Shown piece after piece: positions 55,963-64,000 of a DNA stretch of 64,000 bases. The notes under the pieces are model-generated. The model searched no databases. It worked only from the letters and a program-made list of their open reading frames with translations, and had not been told where the DNA came from. The translations under genes and the position numbers were made by a program. Position 1 is the first letter of the stretch. Each line of letters begins with the position of its first letter. Origin of the DNA: Fictibacillus nanhaiensis (GTDB taxonomy: Bacteria > Bacillota > Bacilli > Bacillales > Fictibacillaceae); NCBI GenBank assembly GCA_017052515.1, contig JAFHKR010000039.1:744001-808000 (forward strand), in the 5' to 3' direction.

Positions 55963-58554
55963 ATGGCTCAATATACTCCAATGATTCAACAATATTTATC
56001 AATCAAGGCAGCTCATCAGGATGCCTTTTTATTTTTCCGTCTAGGAGACTTTTATGAGATGTTCTTTGAAGATGCTGTTCAAGCATCTCAGATCCTCGAA
56101 ATCACACTAACAAGCAGAGACGGCGGCTCTCAAGATCGAATCCCCATGTGTGGGGTACCGTATCATTCATCAGCGGGCTATATAAAAACACTAGTTGAGA
56201 ACGGACATAAAGTAGCAATCTGTGAACAAGTAGAAGATCCTAAACTATCAGTTGGGGTAGTGAAACGTGAAGTCATCCAGATTATAACGCCAGGAACGGT
56301 TATTGATGACCATCTTCTTCAAGATAGAGAGAATAACTTTTTAGCATCCATAGAAAAAGATAACGATACATATGGATACGTTCTTTGTGATCTTTCAACA
56401 GGTGAGTTGAAGGGTTATACATATGACGGAAATCAGTTATCGTTCATACAATTGCTTTTAAGTCACGGTGTTAAAGAAATCGTCGGAAACCAAGAATTGT
56501 ATGATGCTTGGACGAACACTGTAACACAGACAGGACAAGCCTCCGTTTCTATTCAGGAAGAAAGTTCTGTAGACAATCAGTTTGATCATCTTGTTCAAAC
56601 GATCGCTCATCCTGTTTTATTACGTGCTGCAGGACGATTGTTCCACTATTTGACGCATACGCAAAAGCGATCGTTTCACCATATTAAAGCGGTTGAATAT
56701 CAACAGAACGATAAAAGGATGAAGCTTGATGCGTTTTCTAAACGCAACTTAGAATTAACAGAATCCATACGAGCAAAAGGAAAAAAAGGTTCATTATTAT
56801 GGCTGTTGGATGCCACGATGACAGCGATGGGCGCTAGAAAACTTAAACAATGGGTGGAAGAGCCGTTGTTCGTGAAAGAAACGATCGAGAAGCGTCTTCA
56901 GCTCGTTGAAAACTTAATCGGAGAATTCTTTATTCGTGAAGAGATCAAAGAACAATTAAAGTCTGTATATGATATGGAACGGTTGATAGCAAAAATATCT
57001 TATGGAAATGCTAGTCCGAGAGATCTTGTTCAATTAAAAAGATCTTTGTTCAGTGTTCCGGTACTTAAAGAAAAGATCAAAGGTATCCAAGGGAAATATG
57101 CGCTTGAACTTCATTCTAAGATGAATGAACATAAAACACTCGCAGACTATTTACATTCTGCTATTCATGATGATGCACCTATTCATATCAAAGAAGGTGG
57201 TCTCATCAAAGCCGGTTACAATGAGCAACTTGATCGATATAAAGATGCGAGCAGCAACGGTAAAGCATGGATCGCTTCTCTTGAGCAGCAAGAAAAAGCA
57301 GCTTCAGGCATTAAGTCTTTAAAAATAGGTTTTAATAAGATTTTTGGATACTACATCGAGGTAACAAAATCTAATCTTTCACAAGTACCGGATCGCTATG
57401 AAAGAAAGCAAACGCTTGCGAATGCTGAAAGATATGTGACCCCAGAACTGAAAGAGAAAGAAAGAATCATCTTAGAAGCGGAAGAGAAAATCTCAGGATT
57501 GGAATATACACTCTTTTTAGAAGTAAGAGAACATGTAAAGCAATTTATCCCTGGCCTGCAAGAGCTTGCGTCAGCTATTTCTGAACTCGATGTTATGCAA
57601 TCATTTGCTGAGATCAGTGAGCAGTATCGTTATGTAAGACCGACAGTTTCAGAGGATGGTATCGTAAATATTGTGAACGGGAGACACCCTGTTGTTGAGA
57701 AAGTAATGGATGCACAAGAATATGTGCCAAATGACATTGTTTTAAATAAAGAAAGAAACATGTTACTTATTACTGGACCGAACATGGCTGGTAAGAGTAC
57801 GTATATGCGCCAGTTAGCACTTACAGCTGTTATGATGCAGATCGGTTGTTTCGTTCCAGCAGAGAGTGCTGAACTTCCCATGTTTGATCAGATCTTCACG
57901 CGTATTGGAGCAGCTGACGATCTAGTGGGCGGACAGAGTACGTTTATGGTCGAGATGCTAGAGACGAACTTTGCCCTAACGAGTGCTACTGAAAATAGTT
58001 TGATTCTTCTAGATGAGATCGGCAGAGGAACTTCCACGTATGATGGGATGGCATTAGCGCAATCCATCATCGAATTTATTCATGAAGAAATAGCTGCCAA
58101 AACACTCTTCTCTACTCATTATCATGAACTTACCATCTTAGAAGAGTCTCTTCACTCACTAAAGAATGTGTTTGTAAGTGCAGTTGAAGAGAATGGCAGT
58201 CTTGTATTTTTGCATAAAGTTATTGACGGACAAGCAGATAAAAGTTTTGGTATACAAGTGGCAGAGCTCGCTGAACTTCCAGAACCCGTGATCTCTAGAG
58301 CAAAAACGATCTTACAAACCTATGAAAATCAAGAAAAACGAGAGGCGCTTCCCATTCAGGAGGTATCAGCAACTAAGGAAGAAGTTATTCAAGAAAGTCA
58401 GTTGAGTCTTTTTGTTGAAAAAGAAGAGACGACGAACAGAAGAGACAATAAAGAGCAAGAGTTGATCAAAGAGTTAAAAAGTTTAAATGTATTAGAGATG
58501 ACGCCACTCGATGCGATGAACGCGCTATATAAACTGCAAAAAAAAGTAAGATAA
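55963..58554 (+). CDS. mutS: DNA mismatch repair protein MutS
   Basis: Recognises mismatches and loops. The 863 residues begin with the mismatch-binding domain containing the Phe-x-Glu motif region (FRLGDFYEMFFEDA), followed by connector, lever and clamp domains and the ABC-type ATPase with Walker A GPNMAGKST (about 606), ILLDEIGRGTSTYDG and FSTHYHEL. A C-terminal QLSLF (near residue 810) is a sliding-clamp binding motif, the same peptide as at the end of PolC. ATG at 55963 behind AAAGGTG. A TATAAT lies at 55923 with a weak -35. Confidence 0.97.
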   Translation: MAQYTPMIQQYLSIKAAHQDAFLFFRLGDFYEMFFEDAVQASQILEITLTSRDGGSQDRIPMCGVPYHSSAGYIKTLVENGHKVAICEQVEDPKLSVGVVKREVIQIITPGTVIDDHLLQDRENNFLASIEKDNDTYGYVLCDLSTGELKGYTYDGNQLSFIQLLLSHGVKEIVGNQELYDAWTNTVTQTGQASVSIQEESSVDNQFDHLVQTIAHPVLLRAAGRLFHYLTHTQKRSFHHIKAVEYQQNDKRMKLDAFSKRNLELTESIRAKGKKGSLLWLLDATMTAMGARKLKQWVEEPLFVKETIEKRLQLVENLIGEFFIREEIKEQLKSVYDMERLIAKISYGNASPRDLVQLKRSLFSVPVLKEKIKGIQGKYALELHSKMNEHKTLADYLHSAIHDDAPIHIKEGGLIKAGYNEQLDRYKDASSNGKAWIASLEQQEKAASGIKSLKIGFNKIFGYYIEVTKSNLSQVPDRYERKQTLANAERYVTPELKEKERIILEAEEKISGLEYTLFLEVREHVKQFIPGLQELASAISELDVMQSFAEISEQYRYVRPTVSEDGIVNIVNGRHPVVEKVMDAQEYVPNDIVLNKERNMLLITGPNMAGKSTYMRQLALTAVMMQIGCFVPAESAELPMFDQIFTRIGAADDLVGGQSTFMVEMLETNFALTSATENSLILLDEIGRGTSTYDGMALAQSIIEFIHEEIAAKTLFSTHYHELTILEESLHSLKNVFVSAVEENGSLVFLHKVIDGQADKSFGIQVAELAELPEPVISRAKTILQTYENQEKREALPIQEVSATKEEVIQESQLSLFVEKEETTNRRDNKEQELIKELKSLNVLEMTPLDAMNALYKLQKKVR

Positions 58555-58568
58555 AGGAGGCGTGACAA

Positions 58569-60452
58569 ATGGGCAAAATTGTACAGCTAGATGAACATCT
58601 TTCCAATAAGATCGCTGCAGGTGAAGTTGTTGAACGCCCAGCCTCTGTTGTTAAAGAACTTGTTGAGAATTCAATCGATGCCAACGCAACGAGAATAGAG
58701 ATCGAAGTTGAAGAAGGTGGATTATCACTCATTCGTGTTCTAGATAACGGGGACGGAATCGAGCCGGAAGATTGTGTGCTCGCTTTTAACCGACATGCGA
58801 CAAGTAAGATTAAAAGTGAGCAAGATTTAATCCAAATCCGTACCATGGGCTTTAGAGGAGAAGCGTTACCGAGTATATCTTCTGTCTCTCAAGTAGAACT
58901 TAAATCATCAACAGGTAAGGGACCGGGTGCTTATCTGTTTATTGAGAACGGTAGAATCGTTAAACAACAACAAACAAATAGCAGAAAAGGGACTGATCTG
59001 ACTGTTCGTAACTTATTCTATAACACACCAGCCAGATTGAAGCATGTGAAGACCATCCAGACAGAACTAGGGACGATCAGTGATCTAGTGAACAGACTTG
59101 CTCTTGCTAACCCAGATGTTTCTTTTCGTTTAAAGCATAACGGAAAAGAGCTTCTGCACACTTCTGGTAACGGAAACCTGTTGCAGATCATCGCTTCTGT
59201 ATATGGGATACAAACTGCTAAAAATATGATCTCCGTTTCTTTTTCTTCATTAGATTATGAAGTAACGGGCTATATAGCAAAACCTGAAATAAACCGAGCG
59301 TCCCGTCAGTATATGTCGTTCTTTATGAACGCTAGATATATAAAGAACTATGCATTATCAAAAGCTGTACAGAATGCTTATCACACTTTTCTGCCGATCG
59401 GGCGTTTTCCGATCGCGGTTCTATCCGTTAAGATGGACCCTACAATTATAGATGTGAACGTACATCCATCCAAACATGAAGCAAGGTTGAGTAAAGAAGT
59501 CGAACTCGTTCAGCTCGTTGAGAATGAGCTCAGAAAAGTGATCAGAAATCAGCAGTTGATCCCAGATGTTCAGTTTAAGAAAAAAGAACAAAGAGAGAAC
59601 GATCGAGAAGAACAGCGTTCATTTACTTTCGATTACCAAAGAAACACAGAAGATGTTCACACGGATGTAAAAGAAGATATAGAAACAGCACAAAGTGAAA
59701 GCGGGTCCAGTATGATTTCAGATGATGCTGAACCTTCTTTTATAAGAGAGACTTCACATGAAGTTGATGAGATTGAAGAGGGTGTGGTGGATTTACTACC
59801 AAATTCTGAATGGAACGAAACTCCAGTAACGAAAGAGGATGACCTTCACCAGACTGATGCATCAGTTGATAAGATTCCGGTTATGTTTCCGATCGGACAG
59901 ATGCACGGAACATATATTCTTGCTCAAAATGAGAACGGATTGTACCTCATCGATCAACATGCTGCACAAGAACGTATTAAATATGAGTATTTCAGAAAAA
60001 AAGTGGGGCAAGTCGATCGAGAAGTCCAACTGTTAGCCGTACCATATACGTTTGAGTTCACCGCGAGTGAATCTGCTTTTTTAGAGAGTCACATAGAGAC
60101 TCTCGGCGAAGTGGGTCTGTTTTTAGAAACGTTTGGACACAATACGTTTATCGTAAGAGAGCATCCACAGTGGTTTCCGAAAGGATATGAAAGAGAAATC
60201 ATGCTAGATATCATCCAGCAGGTGCTCGATCATAGAAAGGCCGATATTGAAAAATTAAGAGAAGATGCAGCGATCATGATGTCGTGTAAAGGATCGATAA
60301 AAGCTAATCATCATTTAAGGAACGATGAGATCTTTGCATTGTTAGAATCTTTAAGAACATCAGAAGATCCTTACACATGTCCGCACGGCAGACCGATAAC
60401 GATCCATCTATCAACATATGAACTTGAGAAGATGTTCAAAAGAGTGATGTAG
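58569..60452 (+). CDS. mutL: DNA mismatch repair protein MutL
   Basis: GHKL ATPase and nicking endonuclease that works after MutS. In 627 residues: N-terminal ATPase with [26 protein letters not shown] and [10 protein letters not shown]; a linker rich in charged residues (about 330-440); and the C-terminal endonuclease with [12 protein letters not shown] (about 460-472), [12 protein letters not shown] and [11 protein letters not shown]. Presence of the metal motif marks a strand-nicking MutL, as expected without MutH. Strong AAAGGAGG ribosome site 14 bp after mutS. Confidence 0.97.
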   Translation: MGKIVQLDEHLSNKIAAGEVVERPASVVKELVENSIDANATRIEIEVEEGGLSLIRVLDNGDGIEPEDCVLAFNRHATSKIKSEQDLIQIRTMGFRGEALPSISSVSQVELKSSTGKGPGAYLFIENGRIVKQQQTNSRKGTDLTVRNLFYNTPARLKHVKTIQTELGTISDLVNRLALANPDVSFRLKHNGKELLHTSGNGNLLQIIASVYGIQTAKNMISVSFSSLDYEVTGYIAKPEINRASRQYMSFFMNARYIKNYALSKAVQNAYHTFLPIGRFPIAVLSVKMDPTIIDVNVHPSKHEARLSKEVELVQLVENELRKVIRNQQLIPDVQFKKKEQRENDREEQRSFTFDYQRNTEDVHTDVKEDIETAQSESGSSMISDDAEPSFIRETSHEVDEIEEGVVDLLPNSEWNETPVTKEDDLHQTDASVDKIPVMFPIGQMHGTYILAQNENGLYLIDQHAAQERIKYEYFRKKVGQVDREVQLLAVPYTFEFTASESAFLESHIETLGEVGLFLETFGHNTFIVREHPQWFPKGYEREIMLDIIQQVLDHRKADIEKLREDAAIMMSCKGSIKANHHLRNDEIFALLESLRTSEDPYTCPHGRPITIHLSTYELEKMFKRVM

Positions 60453-60462
60453 GAGTAAAACC

Positions 60463-61413
60463 ATGAAGGAAAAATTAGTAGTGATCGTAGGCCCAACGGC
60501 TGTTGGAAAAACAAAAACCAGTATCGAACTTGCTAAGGCGATCGATGGTGAAATAATTAGCGGCGATTCTATGCAGATCTATAGAGGTCTTGACATCGGA
60601 ACTGCCAAGATTACTGAGGAAGAAAAAGAAGGCATCCCTCATTATTTGATCGATATTAAAGATCCTAAAGAATCATTCTCAGTTGCTGAGTTTCAGAAGC
60701 TGGCGAGGGAACGAATAACAGAAATCAACCAAAGAGGAAAGGTTCCGATACTTGTAGGTGGAACGGGGTTATACGTTAGAGCTGTCACGCATCACTATGA
60801 ATTCTCTGAAGCAAATCGGAATAACCAGTTGAGAGATGAACTTCAAAGAAAGTCAGAGATCGAAGGGTCAGAGGCATTGCATGCAGAACTAATCAAAGTT
60901 GATCCAGAGCGTGCAAAAGAGATTCATCCTAATAATGTACAGCGAGTGATAAGAGCGCTTGAAATCTATTACACAACAGGAAATGCCCCCTCTACAGAAC
61001 AAGGAAAGAATAGAAGTGATGAAGAATCAATCTATCAATTAGCTTTAGTTGGTTTGACGATGGATCGAGAGCGATTATACAAACGCATAAACGAGAGAGT
61101 AGATCAAATGGTTCAGCATGGGGTACTAAACGAAGCAAGAATGCTTTTTGAACAAGACATAACGAACAGTCTGGCTGCTAAAGCGATAGGCTACAAAGAG
61201 TTTTTTCCTTATCTTTCAGGGGAAAGTACGTTAGAAGAAGCGATCACTTTGTTAAAAAGAGACTCGAGGCGATATGCAAAAAGACAATACACATGGTTTC
61301 GAAATCAGATGGATGTAGAATGGTTCAGCATGGACGAGGATTCCTTTCACAAAAAATTTCAAGAAATTCAGCACTTTGTTGAAGGGAAATTAGAAATTTC
61401 CGAGAATGTATAA
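60463..61413 (+). CDS. miaA: tRNA dimethylallyltransferase MiaA
   Basis: Adds the isopentenyl group to A37 of tRNAs, the substrate for MiaB. The 316 residues show the P-loop [16 protein letters not shown], the [21 protein letters not shown] region, and [18 protein letters not shown] at the C-terminus. Ribosome site AGGAG. It lies between mutL and hfq, a common arrangement. Confidence 0.97.
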   Translation: MKEKLVVIVGPTAVGKTKTSIELAKAIDGEIISGDSMQIYRGLDIGTAKITEEEKEGIPHYLIDIKDPKESFSVAEFQKLARERITEINQRGKVPILVGGTGLYVRAVTHHYEFSEANRNNQLRDELQRKSEIEGSEALHAELIKVDPERAKEIHPNNVQRVIRALEIYYTTGNAPSTEQGKNRSDEESIYQLALVGLTMDRERLYKRINERVDQMVQHGVLNEARMLFEQDITNSLAAKAIGYKEFFPYLSGESTLEEAITLLKRDSRRYAKRQYTWFRNQMDVEWFSMDEDSFHKKFQEIQHFVEGKLEISENV

Positions 61414-61444
61414 GGGTAATGCCCAAAGAGGAGGATCTGTTCAC

Positions 61445-61681
61445 ATGAAGCAATCAATCAATTTACAGGATCATTACTTAAACCAGTTACGTCGCGAAAA
61501 CATTTATGTGACCGTATATCTGCTGAATGGTTTTCAGCTTAAAGGTTTAGTGAAGGGGTTTGACAACTTTACGGTTGTATTAGAGGCAGAAGGAAAACAG
61601 CACCTCATTTACAAGCATGCCATTTCAACGTTTACCCCACACCGAAATGTCGATTTGTCTTCTGCAAATACAAATGAATAA
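61445..61681 (+). CDS. hfq: RNA chaperone Hfq
   Basis: Hexameric Sm-like RNA-binding protein of 78 residues. The Sm1 and Sm2 signatures are visible: [38 protein letters not shown] and [15 protein letters not shown] at 61445 behind AGAGGAGGA; the longer frame would overlap miaA. The last gene of the mutSL-miaA-hfq group. Confidence 0.97.
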   Translation: MKQSINLQDHYLNQLRRENIYVTVYLLNGFQLKGLVKGFDNFTVVLEAEGKQHLIYKHAISTFTPHRNVDLSSANTNE

Positions 61682-61730
61682 AAAAACTCTCCCTACTGAC
61701 CTTGCTATAAGGTTGGTAGGGAGTTTTTAA
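61682..61730. terminator. Bidirectional terminator between hfq and the recombinase gene
   Basis: CTCCCTAC (61689-61696) / GTAGGGAG (61716-61723) with inner ACCTT / AAGGT; T5 follows on the right and A6 precedes on the left, so it can end transcripts from both strands. Confidence 0.85.
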
Positions 61731-61761
61731 TTTTTACACATATTTAGTCCATTACCCTTGA

Positions 61762-62742
61762 TTATCCCTTTTTTATTCTCGTTGTTTCTAAATAAGCTTC
61801 ATAGCGGTTCAGAGTGAGATTTGATTTTAATCCAAACCATAATTGAACGTCTTCCTCAGCTTTTCCTTCTTTTAAAAGGTTTAAGATGGCTGTTCTTCTT
61901 AAGTGTTGTGAGCTGATTCCTTCTCTTAGACCAGAGCGACGGATCTCTTGTCTCAGCATCTTCTGTATAGCGATAACCGTTAACGGTTTTGGCTCATACT
62001 TTCCATAATCAAACCGATATGTTCCTCTTTGGTAATCAAACGCGATAAAGAAACGATCTGAAGAATATTTTCTTGGCCGGATGGCTTCAGGAATATCTTC
62101 CTTGTATTCGTATAATAGATCTTGTGTCTTATCGTCAAGTGAGATCAATCTTGTTTCTTTTTTGTTGATTACTGTTAATTCATGCTGTGTGAAATGCACA
62201 TGCTTCATTTCAATATTCGTGATTTCCTGTAGTGTAATGCCATAACGGTAGAGAAGTGAGAGGATCGCTTCATTTCTTTTGATCAAAAGGTGTCTATATT
62301 TTTGCTGTTTCTCCGTTAGGCCATCATATGAAGATAGTGTTTGAAAAAGCATCTTGTATTCTTCATCTGAAATAAAATCATCATCCGTAAAATGAGTGTC
62401 TTCTTTAAGGGTTTGCTCTAGGCCAGAAAAAGGATTGGATGAAATCTTTCTATTAGCATGCAGGTAGGAAAAGAGACTTTTAATAACTGTGAAAACTCGT
62501 TTGCTTGTGGCGGTTCGATATTCTCGTTGTTCGGAAAGAAAAAGAAAGTATTCATTTAACGTTACAGCATCCAGGTGCTGTATCACTTGTAAATCATCAT
62601 TTTCCTTCATAACTCTAACCCATGCAAAAAAATCTAAAAGATCATAATAATAGCGTTTTATCGTGCTGTTCGTTCTATCTTTTTTTTGTAGGTGAACAAT
62701 AAATGGTTCGGCATATTCGGGTAAGTGTGGATAATCTTCCAT
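61762..62742 (-). CDS. Tyrosine-recombinase-like protein with degraded active site
   Basis: A 326-residue protein of the phage-integrase/XerCD fold: an N-terminal SAM-like DNA-binding domain (about 10-105) and a C-terminal catalytic-type domain (about 120-326). Aligning by eye with Xer enzymes, Arg-I (TGLR motif) is Thr170 in LLYRYGITLQEI, the HxLRH box reads QHLRR (279-283), the LGH histidine is Leu305 (FGLK), while Arg282 and the nucleophile Tyr314 remain. A weak or inactive recombinase is likely. Strand opposite to hfq; ribosome site AGGAGG. No att sites or phage genes nearby. Confidence 0.75.
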   Translation of the reverse strand: MEDYPHLPEYAEPFIVHLQKKDRTNSTIKRYYYDLLDFFAWVRVMKENDDLQVIQHLDAVTLNEYFLFLSEQREYRTATSKRVFTVIKSLFSYLHANRKISSNPFSGLEQTLKEDTHFTDDDFISDEEYKMLFQTLSSYDGLTEKQQKYRHLLIKRNEAILSLLYRYGITLQEITNIEMKHVHFTQHELTVINKKETRLISLDDKTQDLLYEYKEDIPEAIRPRKYSSDRFFIAFDYQRGTYRFDYGKYEPKPLTVIAIQKMLRQEIRRSGLREGISSQHLRRTAILNLLKEGKAEEDVQLWFGLKSNLTLNRYEAYLETTRIKKG

Positions 62743-62793
62743 AATTGCCTCCTATAACCTCTTTTTCCCATTATATCAAAGCGTCTTTTTTTT

Positions 62794-62823
62794 GCATATT
62801 TCAACAAAGTCCAATGAAAACTA
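62794..62823 (+). promoter_or_regulatory. SigG-like promoter of the YhcN/YlaJ lipoprotein gene
   Basis: GCATA (62794-62798), 18 bp, AAAACTA (62817-62823), matching the forespore SigG pattern (GHATR, CATWMTA) in five of five and five of seven positions. Confidence 0.4.
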
Positions 62824-62844
62824 TGGAAAAAAGGATGGTTAAAT

Positions 62845-63423
62845 ATGCGGAAATCAGCAATGTTCGTTCTATCTTCAGTTCTTCTCTTAAGTGCTTGTTC
62901 AGGCAAAACCGGTTCTGGAGATGAAACGCTAGATACAAAGCAAGTAAAATACAATACATCAGAACGAAAACCGAATACACAGATAGATTCACCGTTAGTG
63001 GTTGAAAAGTCTGATGAAGTTCATCAATCTAAGGATCTTGTTCTGCTGGCGGAAAAAGTAAACGGAGTAGATAAGGCGTATGTCATTGTAAGTGGTATCT
63101 ATACACTAGTCGGCATCGTTCCTGAAGAGCCTGTTTCACCGGGGAAAGAAAACGATCAACTGCGCCAAGACGTTTATAACGGATTAAAAGGAAATGCGCA
63201 TGGAAGAAATGCGGCCATTACAACGGACCCAGATAAGATAGAGCAAATAAAGAAGCTTGGAAACACTGCGTCACATAGTAAACATGATTCAAAGAGTGGA
63301 GTCTATAATGAGCTTGGGATTCTAATCGGGAAAATTAAGCCATTAAAAGGGCAGTCGAAATCTACAGAGAGGCAAGAAATGCATGAAGAGATGAATCATG
63401 ATCGAGATGATCTCTACGAGTAA
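62845..63423 (+). CDS. YhcN/YlaJ-family sporulation lipoprotein
   Basis: A 192-residue lipoprotein. The signal peptide ends in LSAC with Cys18 as the lipidation site. The mature part contains the YhcN/YlaJ-like segment LAEKVNGVDKAYVIVSGIYT followed by LRQDVYNGLKG, and a charged C-terminus. In Bacillus such proteins are made in the forespore and found in the spore inner membrane; here a SigG-like promoter precedes it. The precise function is unknown. Confidence 0.82.
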   Translation: MRKSAMFVLSSVLLLSACSGKTGSGDETLDTKQVKYNTSERKPNTQIDSPLVVEKSDEVHQSKDLVLLAEKVNGVDKAYVIVSGIYTLVGIVPEEPVSPGKENDQLRQDVYNGLKGNAHGRNAAITTDPDKIEQIKKLGNTASHSKHDSKSGVYNELGILIGKIKPLKGQSKSTERQEMHEEMNHDRDDLYE

Positions 63424-63524
63424 AAAGTTTTATTTCCTAAGCAAGCGCAGAAAATGACAAAGATAGACAGTTTGTTTACATAATAATTAATATGTAAATA
63501 AAAGATGTTGGAACGAAATAAGAA

Positions 63525-63556
63525 AAGAGCATTCTCCGATTACGAAGAATGCTCTT
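63525..63556 (-). terminator. Terminator of the YitT-family gene
   Basis: Perfect 11-bp stem AAGAGCATTCT / AGAATGCTCTT; on the minus strand it is followed by TTCTTATTT and overlaps the stop codon of the gene. The 63424-63524 stretch holds nothing recognisable. Confidence 0.7.
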
Positions 63557-64000
63557 AACTATTTTGAAGTGTTTCTGTATCAGTCGTCTGATACACAGCT
63601 TCTGAAGGTTTAACAGCGCTTTTTAATTTTCCAGTCAAAAAGGAAGCGACGGTTATAGCGATAATTGATATTAATGCATTTTTAAATCCAAACATGACCA
63701 CAGCAGAAGACACAATAATAAAATCTGTAACAAACAAAGAGATTCCTCGATTGATATTAGATTTTTGTTCTAAGTATAGAGCGAGAATGTGTATGCCACC
63801 TAGTGATGCTCCTGAATTTAATACAAAGCTAACACCTATACCTATCAAACTTCCGGCAATGACCGCAGCGGCGATCGGTGAGATTAGAGGAAGTGTAAGA
63901 TAATCCATCAAATCTGAGATGGCAGAGATGAGTATGATGCAAAGAAACGTCAGAAGAGAGAAATTCCAACCCAGTTTTTTTATTGATAGAATAAAAAAAG
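63555..64000 (-). CDS. YitT-family membrane protein, 5' end outside the window
   Basis: The minus-strand frame stays open to the window edge; apparent internal starts near 63911 are not the true start, because upstream codons continue with family-like residues (KKLGWNFSLLTFL). About 148 C-terminal residues are visible, with several hydrophobic helices and the YitT_membrane hallmark GIGVSFVLNSGASLGGIHIL. The usual C-terminal DUF2179 domain is missing, so this is the short form. Function unknown. Confidence 0.8.
   Translation of the reverse strand, partial: FFILSIKKLGWNFSLLTFLCIILISAISDLMDYLTLPLISPIAAAVIAGSLIGIGVSFVLNSGASLGGIHILALYLEQKSNINRGISLFVTDFIIVSSAVVMFGFKNALISIIAITVASFLTGKLKSAVKPSEAVYQTTDTETLQNS

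Noticed and set aside
61762..62742. Prophage or integrative element boundary next to the recombinase gene
   Set aside because: No phage or transfer genes, no tRNA and no att-like direct repeats were seen; neighbours are ordinary chromosomal genes.
63694..63903. 69-residue plus-strand frame near the window end
   Set aside because: It is antisense to the YitT-family gene, whose frame shows clear family residues and membrane helices.

Overview
The window is a stretch of chromosome from a spore-forming member of the Bacillaceae (Firmicutes, low to mid GC). The evidence is gene order and protein content: the run rseP-proS-polC-rimP-nusA-infB-truB-ribF-rpsO-pnp, then dpaAB-asd-dapG-dapA-rnjB-spoIIIE, then the ymf genes, recA-rny-spoVS, tdh-kbl-miaB-ricA-cotE and mutSL-miaA-hfq follows the core backbone of Bacillus subtilis almost gene for gene. 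The genus cannot be fixed from sequence alone; a Fictibacillus-like or related genus is a guess. All identifications rest on recognising protein motifs and synteny by eye. No database search was run.

Layout. 1-6480: end of the RseP protease, prolyl-tRNA synthetase and the replicative polymerase PolC. 6500-13800: translation and transcription-factor operon (rimP, nusA, rnpM, ylxQ, infB, ylxP, rbfA, truB, ribF) behind a strong promoter and a leader hairpin. 13800-19010: rpsO, pnp, ylxY, mlpA. 19200-24170: dipicolinate synthase (dpaAB) and the aspartate/lysine genes asd-dapG-dapA, which supply spore dipicolinic acid and diaminopimelate. 24170-24870: a 700-bp gap with two terminators and a 21-bp periodic repeat. 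24870-30060: RNase J2, TepA, YlzJ and the DNA translocase SpoIIIE. 30160-35740: a GntR regulator next to a four-gene nucleoside ABC importer. 36030-42150: M16 peptidase pair, YmfI/J/K, RodZ and PgsA (cell shape and phospholipid synthesis). 42300-47250: cinA, SOS-controlled recA, RNase Y, spoVS. 47600-50220: a two-gene 2-oxoacid:ferredoxin oxidoreductase with a catabolite-control site, absent from this place in B. subtilis. 50400-55860: threonine catabolism, MiaB, RicA, CotE. 55960-61730: mutS, mutL, miaA, hfq. 61760-64000: a tyrosine-recombinase-like gene, a sporulation lipoprotein and a YitT-family membrane protein cut by the window end.

Relative to B. subtilis the window lacks ymxH (between mlpA and dpaA), pbpX (between recA and rny) and ymdB (between rny and spoVS), and gains the nucleoside importer genes and korAB. 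No rRNA, tRNA, CRISPR, prophage or transposase was seen. No clearly new multi-gene system was found. The most unusual items are short intergenic arrays with an exact 21-bp period (24325-24408, 54922-55026), a tyrosine recombinase that has lost most catalytic residues, a shortened copy of a Bacillaceae intergenic palindrome (35825-35890), a duplicated 23-bp element around the korA promoter, and a YmfK protein with ACT-like and P-loop-like motifs.
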